Positions 16,904-25,342 are shown, counted from the first letter of the stretch. The stretch: DNA of 64,000 nt from Thermoleophilia bacterium (GCA_041393415.1 JAWKKE010000001.1:124001-188000); one strand, 5' to 3'. The notes: generated by a model from the letters alone, not told the origin. Made by a program: numbers and translations.

Positions 16904-17389
16904 CTACCGATACACTCGATTACGGTGCCGCAGCCAACCGGCGACGTGTTCGCCGTCTGGGTCGATGTGCGTCCAGTGAATCGTTCCGCCTTCTTCGTTC
17001 CACTCGTACTCACCGTAGAACGCTACGGTATCGCGCACACGCAAGCTGTTGATGCGCGGCGCGAGATCGATGTTGTGCGCAATCAGAAGCGTCTGCCCCG
17101 AACCGAGACGCAGGACAAAGCGCTGATGACGGCTACCGTCTTCATCGTCCGCAAGCACACGCACAACCGTCCCGCGTCCTTCCACCTGAAGGTTGTGGGC
17201 GTGCTCCTCGAACGCCTGCGCAAGAATGGCATCCATGACGGCGATGTCGTCGTTGGTGAAGACGCCGTCGCTCGCCGCCGGTCCCGGTGAATTCTCCGGC
17301 GCATCGGCACAGGCGACCGCGCCGGCAGCCCCTACTACCGCCAACGAGAGCCAGAGAGCCACCCCAGCGCCAACCCGCAGCCGTGTCAC
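16904..17389 (-). CDS. DUF3465 exported protein
   Basis: A 161-residue protein with an N-terminal signal segment (about residues 3-27) ending in AVAC, a non-standard lipobox, so lipoprotein status is doubtful. The mature part matches the DUF3465 pattern: GRGTVVRVLADDEDGSRHQR, LGSGQTLLIAHNIDLAPRI, VAFYGEYEWNEEGGTIHWTH, and GWLRHRNRVYR. Such proteins have an OB-like fold and no known function. GTG 17389 overlaps the stop of the AOX-like gene by 4 bp, so the two are translationally coupled, which suggests a joint envelope or oxygen-related role. Confidence 0.8.
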   Translation of the reverse strand: MTRLRVGAGVALWLSLAVVGAAGAVACADAPENSPGPAASDGVFTNDDIAVMDAILAQAFEEHAHNLQVEGRGTVVRVLADDEDGSRHQRFVLRLGSGQTLLIAHNIDLAPRINSLRVRDTVAFYGEYEWNEEGGTIHWTHIDPDGEHVAGWLRHRNRVYR

Positions 17390-18096
17390 CGCCGTGCCAC
17401 GCGAGCTCGGTTGGCGGCCAGGACCGGCATGCCGTCGTACTCCACGATCCAGGCGTCACGACCACCGAAGTGAAGGCTGTTGTTCATGTGATCACGCTCG
17501 TCGAGCGCGATACGCCGCACGACATCCGCCCAGGAGGCCATCTCGCCCCGAACGTTCGCGAGCGCACTGGCCGCCGGCACGCCGTCCCACTCCGGATGAT
17601 CGCGCACGAGCTCAGCATACGTGTGCTCGGCGTGGTCCTCGAACTCGGCGTTGAAGAGGAACGCAGCGCGGATGTCGGCGCGCGCCAGCGCCCAGGAGAG
17701 AATCGCGTAGCCGGCCATCATCGCCTGGGGAATCGGCGCCCTCAGGTACCACGGCTCCGGCAGATGGTCCTGGTGCATCTTCTCCTCGAGCACACGCAGG
17801 TGCCAGAGCTCGTTCTCGCGTGCCTCCCGCGCCCACGCAAGAATGGTGCGCGCCTCGTCGACGAGCCCCTGGTTGCGGTACCCCTTGGTCATGATCACGT
17901 ACTGGCGCCGTTCCCAAGCGTGATAGGGCACACCGGCGAACATCTCGATGAGACGCGCCTTCGCCAGAGTGGTACGCCGGCCGGTAAGAACGTCCATCGA
18001 ACGGAAGAAGAGGCGCGCCAGCGAAGAGTACGGGTAGCGGGGCCGAGCAAGAGTCGCCGCCTGCTCCCTTTTCAGATCGATCACGGGCTGCTCCAT
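17386..18096 (-). CDS. Alternative-oxidase-like di-iron carboxylate protein
   Basis: A 236-residue protein that I read as a member of the alternative oxidase / plastid terminal oxidase superfamily, membrane-bound quinol oxidases with a di-iron centre. Six ligands line up: Glu in LIEMFAGVPY (the LET motif), Glu and His in ENELWHLRVLEE (NERMHL), Glu in AEFEDHAEHTYAEL (LEEEA), and Glu and His in LDERDHMNNS (RADEAHH). A hydrophobic stretch, QAMMAGYAILSWALARADI, fits the membrane-associated helices. The motifs are diverged from plant AOX, so a hydroxylase role is possible. ATG 18096 has GAGGAGG upstream. The DUF3465 gene overlaps its stop. Confidence 0.7.
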   Translation of the reverse strand: MEQPVIDLKREQAATLARPRYPYSSLARLFFRSMDVLTGRRTTLAKARLIEMFAGVPYHAWERRQYVIMTKGYRNQGLVDEARTILAWAREARENELWHLRVLEEKMHQDHLPEPWYLRAPIPQAMMAGYAILSWALARADIRAAFLFNAEFEDHAEHTYAELVRDHPEWDGVPAASALANVRGEMASWADVVRRIALDERDHMNNSLHFGGRDAWIVEYDGMPVLAANRARVARR

Positions 18097-18192
18097 CTCG
18101 ACCTCCTCGCCGTCATCTGTCGCAGCCCCAGTCTACTCCGCCCTCCCGCCTTGCGGCAGCCGCGCGGCGTGGCGCCCCTGCACCGAAGGCCG

Positions 18193-19389
18193 TCAGGAGA
18201 CCGTGGCCGCTTCCTGCGCATCGCCGACGGCGCGCTCGAGAATGGCCAGCGCCGTGTCGATCTCGGCTTCGCTCACCGTGAGTGCCGGCATGAAGCGCAG
18301 CACGCTGGGCCGCGGTGCATTCACGAGCAGACCGGCAACGCGTGCCCGCTCGGCCACATCAGTAGCGATCGCGGCGCCGGTCTCGAGCGCCAGCAACATG
18401 CCCCGTCCTCTCACTTCGCCGAGTCCGCGCCGCGCCGAGAGCTCACGCAGCCGTCCTTCAAGGTAGGCGCCACGCTCGCGCACTCCCTCCAGGAATCCTG
18501 GCGCGAGCACGGCGTCGAGTACCGCGCATCCGACCTTCGCCATCAACGGGTTGCCGTTGTACGTGCCGCCCTGGTCGCCGTGGGCGAAGCACGAAGCCGC
18601 ATCCGTGGCGACAAGCGCCGCCAGTGGCACGCCGCCACCCAGCATCTTGCCCAGCGTCATGATGTCGGGAGCAACGTCGGCGTCTTCGTAGCCCCAGAGC
18701 GTGCCGGTGCGACCAACGCCCGTCTGGATCTCGTCGACGATCAACAGCAGGTTGTGGCGCCGCGTGAGCTCACGCAGCGCGCGCAGAAACGCGGCTTCCG
18801 CGGGAATCACCCCGGCCTCGCCCTGAATGGGTTCCAGCATCACGGCGACGGTCTGCTCGCCGATCAGGCGCTCCACCGACTCCAGGTCGTTGAGTCGCGC
18901 CTTGGGGAAGCCCGGGACTTTGGGCTCGAAGAGCTCGCGGAACTGCGGCTTGCCGGAGGCGGACATCGTCGCCAGCGTACGACCGTGAAACGAGTCCTCG
19001 AACGTGATGATCTCGAAAGCGCCGTTCTTGTGCAGCGTGCCCCACTTCCGCGCCAGCTTGATGGCTCCTTCATTGGCTTCGGCGCCGCTGTTGGCAAAGA
19101 ACACTTGCTGCATCACGCTGTGGCGCACGATGCGCGCCGCCAAGTCGAGTGCTGGTTCGTTGTAGAAGGCCGGGCTCGGCGTGATCAGCGTGCTCGCCTG
19201 TTCGTTCAGCGCCGCAACGATCTCCGGCGGGCAGTGCCCGAGACAGTTGACCGCCCAACCCTGGACGAAGTCGAGATACTTGGTGCCTTCGTGATCCCAG
19301 AGCCACGAGCCCTCGCCGCGGACGAAGACGAGCGGCGGCCGCGGTGTGATGTCCATCAGCGTCTGACTGGGATACTCGTCGAATCTCAT
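18193..19389 (-). CDS. argD: Class III aminotransferase, acetylornithine aminotransferase type
   Basis: A 398-residue PLP-dependent class III aminotransferase. FFANSGAEANEGAIKLARK is the signature of acetylornithine aminotransferases, the PLP lysine is in TLGKMLGGGVPLAAL, and VDEIQTGVGRTG holds the conserved Asp. The enzyme interconverts N-acetylornithine and N-acetylglutamate semialdehyde in arginine synthesis; related enzymes take succinyl-DAP, ornithine or GABA. No other arg genes are near, so the substrate is less certain than the family. ATG 19389 has GGAGGGAA upstream. It lies 41 bp before the next gene on the same strand. Confidence 0.85.
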   Translation of the reverse strand: MRFDEYPSQTLMDITPRPPLVFVRGEGSWLWDHEGTKYLDFVQGWAVNCLGHCPPEIVAALNEQASTLITPSPAFYNEPALDLAARIVRHSVMQQVFFANSGAEANEGAIKLARKWGTLHKNGAFEIITFEDSFHGRTLATMSASGKPQFRELFEPKVPGFPKARLNDLESVERLIGEQTVAVMLEPIQGEAGVIPAEAAFLRALRELTRRHNLLLIVDEIQTGVGRTGTLWGYEDADVAPDIMTLGKMLGGGVPLAALVATDAASCFAHGDQGGTYNGNPLMAKVGCAVLDAVLAPGFLEGVRERGAYLEGRLRELSARRGLGEVRGRGMLLALETGAAIATDVAERARVAGLLVNAPRPSVLRFMPALTVSEAEIDTALAILERAVGDAQEAATVS

Positions 19390-19430
19390 TGCGTTCCCTC
19401 CATCGCCGGGCGGCATTTGAGTGGCCGGCG

Positions 19431-20561
19431 TTACGCGCTCTGCATGCCGGCCACCAACACGCCACGCTCGGCGCGCGGTTCCAGCACGGCCAGAAGTGCT
19501 CTTCCTTCGGCGACGATGGCCTCGGCGTCGTCGTCGCTCAGCCCTGTGAGAGCTGCGACACTGAGGTACGCGCTGGCGCCCGAGTCCATAAGGCGCCACA
19601 CGGCGCAAACGATGCCGTCGACGAGCACGGCACCGCCCTGGTAGTCGCCCGGCGACGGCAACTGCGCGAAGATCTCCGCGTTCGTGACTCGGCTGTTGTC
19701 GGCATAGGCGTGCAGGAGGTTGTCGCGATTGTGCAGGAAGCGCACCGGCGCAGGCGTGGACGAGTCAGGTCGCGGCGCGTCGGGCACATCGAAGTACTCG
19801 CGCCCGAACGGGTCACGGAGCACAACCAGCTCCGAACGCAAGCCCTCCAGGGCCGCGCCCAGACCGGGAAGCCCCGCCCAAGCCTCCAGATCGGGCACCG
19901 TGGCGGGGCCGAAGGCGGCGAGGTAGCGCTTCACGAGTTGCGGCGCGGCGATGGCGGGACCAAGCGAGCGACCGAGCCAAGCCTCGGCCGTAGTGTGCGC
20001 AAGCGGTCCGCTGGCGTTCCACAAGCCGCGTGGCGGCGTCTGCACCAGGGGAAGCAAGAGCCGCGCCGCCTGCATGAGCGACGTCGGGCTCGCATCCGAA
20101 AAGATCTCGAGCAACCGCTCACCGATCTCTGGGTACGTGAGCGCACCCTCCGCAAAGACCTCGCCGGCACGTTGCACGAAGACCTCTCGATCGACGCTCT
20201 TCAGGCGTTCCGCCCAAGACTGTTCGAACTCGGCGAGACTCGTGGCACGCATCACAGGCTGAAGCACTGCGCAATCGTCCGCAGTGACGACGTGGACCTC
20301 GGCGCGCATGAGTGCGATACGCACCAGAGCGCGCTCCTCGAGCAACTGTGAGGCCGTCTGCGGATCGAAGCCGTTGAGCCGGCTCCAAAGACCGACATAC
20401 CAGGACTGCGGCGACTGCGCTTGCAGTCCGACGAGATGATGGAGCGCCTCGAGCGGCGAGAGGTCAGAACGCTCGAGCAGGAGCTGGCGCGCCAACGTCG
20501 CCCTGTTGAGCGCCCGTGGGCTCAAAGGTTTCGACGCGCCGCCCGTTGATGCCTGCTCCAT
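19431..20561 (-). CDS. Winged-helix DNA-binding protein, HTH_42 (AlkX/YcaQ-like)
   Basis: A 376-residue protein of the HTH_42 group. Typical marks are LNRATLARQLLLERSDL, LVGLQAQSPQSWYVGLWSRL, RTEVH-like ALMRAEVHVVTADD, and RFLHNRDNLLHAY. Relatives include AlkZ/AlkX DNA glycosylases that repair alkylated bases and interstrand crosslinks, but the many actinobacterial members are uncharacterised. The AlkZ catalytic QxQ-type motif appears as LQAQS, so glycosylase activity is possible. ATG 20561 has AAGGGGGAG upstream. A paralogue lies at 36160-37317. Confidence 0.8.
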   Translation of the reverse strand: MEQASTGGASKPLSPRALNRATLARQLLLERSDLSPLEALHHLVGLQAQSPQSWYVGLWSRLNGFDPQTASQLLEERALVRIALMRAEVHVVTADDCAVLQPVMRATSLAEFEQSWAERLKSVDREVFVQRAGEVFAEGALTYPEIGERLLEIFSDASPTSLMQAARLLLPLVQTPPRGLWNASGPLAHTTAEAWLGRSLGPAIAAPQLVKRYLAAFGPATVPDLEAWAGLPGLGAALEGLRSELVVLRDPFGREYFDVPDAPRPDSSTPAPVRFLHNRDNLLHAYADNSRVTNAEIFAQLPSPGDYQGGAVLVDGIVCAVWRLMDSGASAYLSVAALTGLSDDDAEAIVAEGRALLAVLEPRAERGVLVAGMQSA

Positions 20562-20728
20562 TCAGCTCCCCCTTCGCCCGTTCGTCGGTGACGGCAAGAA
20601 TACCTGACGAATCCCGGCAACGGCAGCGCGGCGCTCGCGACATCTCCGTCCACAAGCTCCAGCATCTCGCATACCAAGAAGCAGGAGCGCGCCGGTCGCG
20701 ATGAGCGCGCCGCCCGCAACGCCTCCGT

Positions 20729-21931
20729 CTACTTCGATGGGGAACGCTTGACGGGAGGCCGACCCATGGGTCCGCCCGAGCCTCCCGGCTCGCCGCCTGG
20801 GCCGCCCGGTCCGCCAAAGCCGCCCGGTCCGCCAAAGGCGCCAAGACCGCCCGGGCCGCCGAAGCCGCCGCCAGAGGCCAACCGGTGGGGACCCATGCCG
20901 GGCACACCCGTTCCCGGTTGACCGGGGCCAGGTTGACCCGGACCGGGGACTCCGCAGCCGGGACCACACCCAGGTCCGCCCATGCCACCCGGTAGCTGGC
21001 CGCCTGCACCGCTCGGCACCTGACCGCCCATCCCACCCGGCACCTGGCCGCCCAAGTCGCCTTGCGCCGCTGCTTCGCCGGTGACGGCACGGAAGGTGTA
21101 CGGACGGCGCGCCGACACCAACCAGAAGCGCGGCACGTCGGGCACGTCTCTGTCCACGACCGGCCCCTGCCAGCGACCGTGATCGGCGCCTTCCTCGCCG
21201 AACTGCGTCACCTGCGGCCGCCATCCCCGGCGCTTGAGGTGTTTCTCCGGGTTGTCGAACGTGCCCAACCACGGAGCGCCCTCAGCGGCCTGCATCTCCA
21301 CCCACGACCGGGTGAACGGCGACGTGAGCACCAGCTCGTTGATGGCGTCGAAACCGATCCAGCTGCCACCGGCGGCCGTCGCGTCGATACGAGCGAGGAG
21401 GTCGCTCACCTTACGACTCGGCAGGTAGAAGAGAAAGCCCTCGAGGAGCCAGATCGCGGCCTCCCCGGCGACGAGGCCGGCGGCAGTAAGTGGCGCCTCC
21501 CAATCGCCGGTGACGTCGGCCGCCACCGGAATGCGTTCGCACTTGAGCTGTGCGCCGGCCTCGTCGAGCAGGCGCTGCTTGCGTGTGAGTACGTCAGCCC
21601 TGTCGACCTCGTAGACGCGCATCGTTTCCGGCAGATCCAGCCGGTAGGCGCGCGTATCGTAGCCTGCGCCGAGAAGGACGAGCTGCCGAATCCCCTCCTC
21701 GGCGACAGCCTTGAGCACAAGGTCGTCGAAGAAGCGCGTACGGAGGATGATCGGCACGGTACTCTGTGGGTCGCGCTTGGCCAGCCAGGCCTCGCCTTCG
21801 GGACCGGCCAGCGTCTCGGCCCAAGGATCGAAGAAGAGCCGGTCGTCACGACGACTCTCGGCGGCGCGTACAGCCGCCGTCCACGCCGCCGTCATACTCA
21901 GATCAGCCCCTGCGCCAGTTTCGCCTGTCAT
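20729..21931 (-). CDS. PPM-type SAM methyltransferase with a Gly/Pro-rich tail
   Basis: A 400-residue protein. The first 280 residues are a class I methyltransferase of the leucine-carboxyl-methyltransferase-like (PPM1/TcmP) family: RTRFFDDLVLKAV, VLLGAGYDTRAYRL (SAM loop), YEVDRADVLTRKQRLL and WLLEGFLFYLPSRKV. From about residue 283 to the end there is a low-complexity tail of Gly, Pro and Gln: three GGQ(V/L)P repeats, then GPGQP and GVPG units, then FGGPGG repeats, ending in basic VKRSPSK. Such a tail is not part of the family. ATG 21931 has GAGGAGGG upstream, which excludes the longer open frame. The substrate is unknown. Confidence 0.8.
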   Translation of the reverse strand: MTGETGAGADLSMTAAWTAAVRAAESRRDDRLFFDPWAETLAGPEGEAWLAKRDPQSTVPIILRTRFFDDLVLKAVAEEGIRQLVLLGAGYDTRAYRLDLPETMRVYEVDRADVLTRKQRLLDEAGAQLKCERIPVAADVTGDWEAPLTAAGLVAGEAAIWLLEGFLFYLPSRKVSDLLARIDATAAGGSWIGFDAINELVLTSPFTRSWVEMQAAEGAPWLGTFDNPEKHLKRRGWRPQVTQFGEEGADHGRWQGPVVDRDVPDVPRFWLVSARRPYTFRAVTGEAAAQGDLGGQVPGGMGGQVPSGAGGQLPGGMGGPGCGPGCGVPGPGQPGPGQPGTGVPGMGPHRLASGGGFGGPGGLGAFGGPGGFGGPGGPGGEPGGSGGPMGRPPVKRSPSK

Positions 21932-22101
21932 CGCACCGCCCTCCTCTTCATGTGCACGTCTCGAGTTCGCCTTGGCTTGATCGTACGGGGCGGCGCCTGT
22001 GCTCGGCAAGCCGCGAGTGACGCGACTCATCCGCACCGAGGCGTCATCCGCTCGCGGCTGGCCGTGACGACGCAAAGGTGAGATCATGCGCCGATCAAGC
22101 A

Positions 22102-22120
22102 ATACCCGTAAGGGTATCAT
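22102..22120 (+). promoter_or_regulatory. CsoR/CstR-like operator overlapping a -10 hexamer
   Basis: ATACCC-GTAA-GGGTAT at 22102-22117, a 16-bp palindrome, whose last TAT begins the -10 hexamer TATCAT (22115-22120). Transcription would start near 22127, just before GGAGGTGG and the GTG at 22140. The same arrangement recurs at 52165 and 61289. Confidence 0.65.
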
Positions 22121-22139
22121 CGCAACAGCGGAGGTGGCC

Positions 22140-23090
22140 GTGCCGGCGCGCCTGCAGTACCTGCCGATCAGCGTGTTCTCCATCGTGCTCGGCCTATGCG
22201 GATACGTGATGGCGACGCAGAAGGTCGGAGCCTTGCACGGCTTCTCGCCGCAAGCCGGTCAGATCCTGCTGGCGGTCACAACCGCGATCTACGGCCTGCT
22301 CGTGGCGCTGTACGTGGCCAAGGCGGTTCGCTGGTGGCCCGAGGTCGCCGCGGAGCTCAAGCATCCCACCAAATTGAGCTTCTTCCCGGCCATATCGATC
22401 TCTCTCCTGCTGTTGAGCGCCGCGTTTCTCGACGTCGATCGGCAGGTGTCTGCCGTCCTCTGGTACGTGGGCGTCGGTCTCCAGTTGATTGTGTCGCTGG
22501 GCGTGCTCTCGGCTTGGATACGCCACACGCACTTTCAGATCCAGCATTTCAGTCCCGCGTGGTTCATTCCCGTGGTCGGCAACCTCATCGTCCCCGTGGC
22601 CGGCGTCGAACACGGGCCCGCCGATGTCTCCTGGCTGTTCTTCGCCGCCGGGCTCGTCTTCGGGATCGTGCTCTTCGCGATCCTCATGTACCGCATGCTG
22701 TTTCATCAGCCGCTGAATGACCGGCTACTGCCGACGCTCTTCATCGTCGTCGCGCCACCCGCCGTCGGTGCGATCTCGTACTACAAGCTCACGGGAGCGT
22801 TCGACGCTTTCTTTCGCGTCCTGTACTTCCTGGCCGCCTTTCTGCTTCTCCTCCTGATCGTGCACGCCAGCGGCTTCGTGCGCGTCAAGTTCTCTCTGTC
22901 CTGGTGGGCATACCTCTTCCCCATCGCAGCCTTCACGATCGTCACGACGGTTGTCTCCAGAGTGCAGACTTCGAGCTTCTACAGCACGATCGCCACCGGC
23001 CTCTGGGTCGCTCTCACGGCGCTCGTGATCATCGTCGCCGCCCGGACCCTGGTCGCCATCGCCCGGCACGAGATCTGCGTTCCGGAATAG
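22140..23090 (+). CDS. TDT/SLAC1-family anion transporter (TehA/Ssu1-like)
   Basis: An integral membrane protein of 316 residues with about ten transmembrane helices, of the tellurite-resistance/dicarboxylate transporter (TDT, SLAC1) family, which includes TehA, the plant channel SLAC1 and the yeast sulfite exporter Ssu1. The segment FSPAWFIPVVGNLIVPVAG followed by LFFAAGLVFGIVLFAILMYR and LLPTLFIVVAPPAVGAISY is characteristic. I start it at GTG 22140 because GGAGGTGG lies just upstream and because the operator-promoter at 22102-22120 would otherwise fall inside the gene; ATG 22086 is the alternative. Export of sulfite or another small anion is suggested by the shared operator with SQR-like and thioredoxin genes. 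Confidence 0.82.
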   Translation: MPARLQYLPISVFSIVLGLCGYVMATQKVGALHGFSPQAGQILLAVTTAIYGLLVALYVAKAVRWWPEVAAELKHPTKLSFFPAISISLLLLSAAFLDVDRQVSAVLWYVGVGLQLIVSLGVLSAWIRHTHFQIQHFSPAWFIPVVGNLIVPVAGVEHGPADVSWLFFAAGLVFGIVLFAILMYRMLFHQPLNDRLLPTLFIVVAPPAVGAISYYKLTGAFDAFFRVLYFLAAFLLLLLIVHASGFVRVKFSLSWWAYLFPIAAFTIVTTVVSRVQTSSFYSTIATGLWVALTALVIIVAARTLVAIARHEICVPE

Positions 23091-23157
23091 CGCCGCGTGC
23101 GGACCGCCGCGAACTGCTAGACTTGGCGTAGCGGCTCCTACATAGGAAGCCATCCAC

Positions 23158-23700
23158 ATGAAGCACGAGGAAGCGCCGGCGCGCCGCCGGCGCTTGGGAG
23201 AGCAGGTGACAGTCCCTGTTGACGAAGGTGAACGCCGCGTGCGGGCCCTCTCCGAGGGCATCCGCGCGGCCGGCCTGCGCCTTACACACCAGCGCCTCGA
23301 AGTGGTGCGTGTGCTCACCGCCGACGACACGCACCCAGACGTCGAGACGATCTACCGCAAGGTGCGCACTCGGATGCCGACGATCTCGCTCGACACCGTC
23401 TACCGCACCCTGTCGACCTTCGAGGACTTGGGGCTCCTGGAACGCGTCGGCGTCGCCCCTGGACCGACGCGATACGACGGCAATCCGCGCCCCCACCACC
23501 ATTTCGTCTGCCGCCGTTGCGGCCTCGTGCGCGATCTCGACGAGGACAGCGAACAGGCGGCGAGCGCCAATCCGCAGACGGGGGCGCTCGACACGATCGA
23601 GTCCGTCCACGTCGAGTACCGCGGCCTGTGCGCGGCCTGCGCGCAGCAGGCGCCGCGCACAAGCAATCCACAACCGAACGTCCGAAAGGAGCACCACTGA
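23158..23700 (+). CDS. Fur-family regulator, PerR-like
   Basis: A 180-residue metal-dependent repressor of the Fur family. The helix-turn-helix covers RLTHQRLEVVRVL to TVYRTLSTFEDLGLL; the metal-sensing region includes RPHHHFVCRRCGLVRDLDED, with the first structural-zinc pair CRRC and the second CAAC near the C-terminus. Its position immediately before rubrerythrin (stop and start one base apart) is the classic PerR arrangement of anaerobes, where peroxide inactivates the repressor and releases rubrerythrin expression. That role is inferred from context. There is a charged N-terminal extension of some 30 residues. ATG 23158 has AGGAAG upstream. Confidence 0.9.
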   Translation: MKHEEAPARRRRLGEQVTVPVDEGERRVRALSEGIRAAGLRLTHQRLEVVRVLTADDTHPDVETIYRKVRTRMPTISLDTVYRTLSTFEDLGLLERVGVAPGPTRYDGNPRPHHHFVCRRCGLVRDLDEDSEQAASANPQTGALDTIESVHVEYRGLCAACAQQAPRTSNPQPNVRKEHH

Positions 23701-23701
23701 C

Positions 23702-24274
23702 ATGAGCATCAAGGGCACCCGCACCGAGCAGAACCTCCTCAAAGCGTTCGCCGGCGAGAGCCAGGCACGCATGCGCTACACGTACTTCGCGAAGGCAGCG
23801 AAGAAGGAGGGCTTCGACCAGATCGCGGGGATCTTCCAGGAGACGGCCGACAACGAGCAAGAGCACGCCAAGATCTTCTTCAAGTACCTCGAGGGCGGAC
23901 CGGTCGAGATCACCGCAACCTACCCCGCAGGCGTCATCGGCACTACTGCCGAGAACCTCTTCGCCGCCGCCGAGGGCGAGCTCGAGGAGTGGTCCGAGCT
24001 GTACCCGACCTTCGCCGACATCGCCGAAGAGGAGGGCTTCAAGGACGTCGCCGCCTCGTTCCGCCAGATCGCCAAGGTAGAGACGCAGCACGAGAAGCGC
24101 TACCGCAAGCTGCTCGAGAACGTCAACGGCGGTACCGTCTTCGCCAAGGACGGCAAGGTGTGGTGGAAGTGCCGCAACTGCGGCTACGTCGTCGAGGCGG
24201 CCAAGGCGCCGGCGCTGTGCCCGGCCTGCAAGCACGCCCAGGAGTACTTCGAGCTACTGGCCGAGAATTACTGA
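23702..24274 (+). CDS. rbr: Rubrerythrin
   Basis: A 190-residue peroxide-reducing protein with an N-terminal ferritin-like di-iron four-helix bundle (NLLKAFAGESQARMRYTYFA, ETADNEQEHAKIFF, EEEGFKDVAASFRQI, VETQHEKRY) and a C-terminal rubredoxin domain (CRNCGYV and CPACKH). It reduces hydrogen peroxide to water in the cytoplasm of anaerobic and microaerobic bacteria. It follows the PerR-like gene by one base, with AAAGGAG upstream, so the two form an operon and are probably induced by peroxide. A hairpin terminator follows at 24292-24329. Confidence 0.97.
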   Translation: MSIKGTRTEQNLLKAFAGESQARMRYTYFAKAAKKEGFDQIAGIFQETADNEQEHAKIFFKYLEGGPVEITATYPAGVIGTTAENLFAAAEGELEEWSELYPTFADIAEEEGFKDVAASFRQIAKVETQHEKRYRKLLENVNGGTVFAKDGKVWWKCRNCGYVVEAAKAPALCPACKHAQEYFELLAENY

Positions 24275-24291
24275 GCGTAGGGACGTGAGGC

Positions 24292-24329
24292 TGAGCGGCG
24301 GGCGACGAAAGCGACGCGCCCGCCGCTCA
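24292..24329. terminator. Bidirectional terminator between rbr and the PH-domain gene
   Basis: Perfect 13-bp stem, TGAGCGGCGGGCG (24292-24304) and CGCCCGCCGCTCA (24317-24329), with a 12-nt loop, between two convergent genes. Confidence 0.75.
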
Positions 24330-24334
24330 CCGTT

Positions 24335-24766
24335 CTACGTGCGCAGCGCGCGCGCCAGATCGACGCGCCCCTTGAGCTGACGCACGAACTCGTCGCGATC
24401 GCGCGGCGAGACCAGCTGGAAGCGGCGACCGTACGACACTTTGACCCGGCGCAGCGAGAGAGCCGGCGCCGCCAACGGGTTTGAGCTCAGCTCAACGGCG
24501 CTGATGTCGCGATACGGAATGCGCTGACGGTACAGCAGCCCCGATTCGATGAGCAGATGATCGGCTGCCAACGTGTAGCGACACGGCACGGCGAGGCCGG
24601 CGACGATCACCACGAGAATGACGACGCCGGCGAACGCCGTGACCCACGTGCTCGGGTCGCTGGTGACATCGGCGAGCCCCCCGTACAGCGCCACACCGAA
24701 GCCGCCGGCGACAACGACCACCAGCCAAGCATCGACACGGCTGGGAAACACCGCCGGAGCGCCCAC
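24335..24766 (-). CDS. Membrane protein with bacterial PH domain
   Basis: A 143-residue protein with two N-terminal transmembrane helices (about 12-32 and 40-62) and a cytoplasmic bacterial PH-like domain: YTLAADHLLIESGLLYRQRI, PYRDISAVELSSNPLAAPALS, and RRVKVSYGRRFQLVSPRDRDEFV. It begins FPSRVDAWL, like the DUF1200/bPH_6 family. Function is unknown. GTG 24766 lies three bases past the stop of the methyltransferase gene, so the two are coupled. Confidence 0.75.
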   Translation of the reverse strand: MGAPAVFPSRVDAWLVVVVAGGFGVALYGGLADVTSDPSTWVTAFAGVVILVVIVAGLAVPCRYTLAADHLLIESGLLYRQRIPYRDISAVELSSNPLAAPALSLRRVKVSYGRRFQLVSPRDRDEFVRQLKGRVDLARALRT

Positions 24767-24769
24767 GAC

Positions 24770-25342
24770 CTACTCTTCGTCGCAGGCAAGCACGACCGCG
24801 CGGCTCGCGGAGATGCGAGCGGCACGGATCGGGCGCAGGCCGGCGTCTCGCGCCATCTCGACGGAGCGCGCGAAGGCGGCCTCGCCGACGCGGCCGGCCG
24901 GCTCGGCGAGCAGAACCCGGCCGCCAGGTTTGAGCGCGCGCCGCAACTGACTCAGAGTGCGCGCCTGATCGGGAACTTCGTGCAGCATCCAGAACGCGAG
25001 CACGAAGTCGAAGGCCGCGACGTCGCCGATCCCATCCGCGCCGATGAGGCGCGGCTCGATGCGATCGAGCAGCCCGGCGGCGTCGGCGCGCCGACGCACA
25101 CCCTCAAGCATCTCGGGCTGGATGTCTGCGGCCACGACGCGCCCACTCGAGCCGACCAGGCGCGCCAGCGGCAGCGTGAAGAATCCGCCGCCACAGCCCA
25201 AATCGAGACACTGGTCGCCGGCCCTCACCTCGCTGAAGAGGATGTGTAGCGGGTCGTGGACGATGCCGCGCACGGGGCTGCCGATCGCGCGACCGAACCA
25301 CCGTGAACGGCCGTGGGCGCGATGATGACGATGTGCCTTCAT
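24770..25342 (-). CDS. Class I SAM-dependent methyltransferase
   Basis: A 190-residue Methyltransferase_11-type enzyme. Motif I is CLDLGCGGGFFTLPLARL, motif post-I is VVAADIQPEMLEGV, and FDFVLAFWMLHEVPD with LKPGGRVLLAEPAG forms motifs II and III. The N-terminus is basic and His-rich (KAHRHHRAHGRSRW). It starts at ATG 25342, four bases after the stop of the GyrI-like gene, and its own stop is followed closely by the PH-domain gene, so the three make one operon. The acceptor is unknown. Confidence 0.85.
   Translation of the reverse strand: MKAHRHHRAHGRSRWFGRAIGSPVRGIVHDPLHILFSEVRAGDQCLDLGCGGGFFTLPLARLVGSSGRVVAADIQPEMLEGVRRRADAAGLLDRIEPRLIGADGIGDVAAFDFVLAFWMLHEVPDQARTLSQLRRALKPGGRVLLAEPAGRVGEAAFARSVEMARDAGLRPIRAARISASRAVVLACDEE

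Noticed and set aside
17287..19644. Long plus-strand open frame (785 codons) across the DUF3465, AOX-like and argD-like genes
   Set aside because: It is antisense to three genes with clear family motifs; long antisense frames are expected where third positions are almost all G or C.
20760..21060. Repeat array in the methyltransferase tail as a tandem-repeat or CRISPR-like element
   Set aside because: The repeats stay in the reading frame, vary in length and encode Gly/Pro units; there are no spacers.
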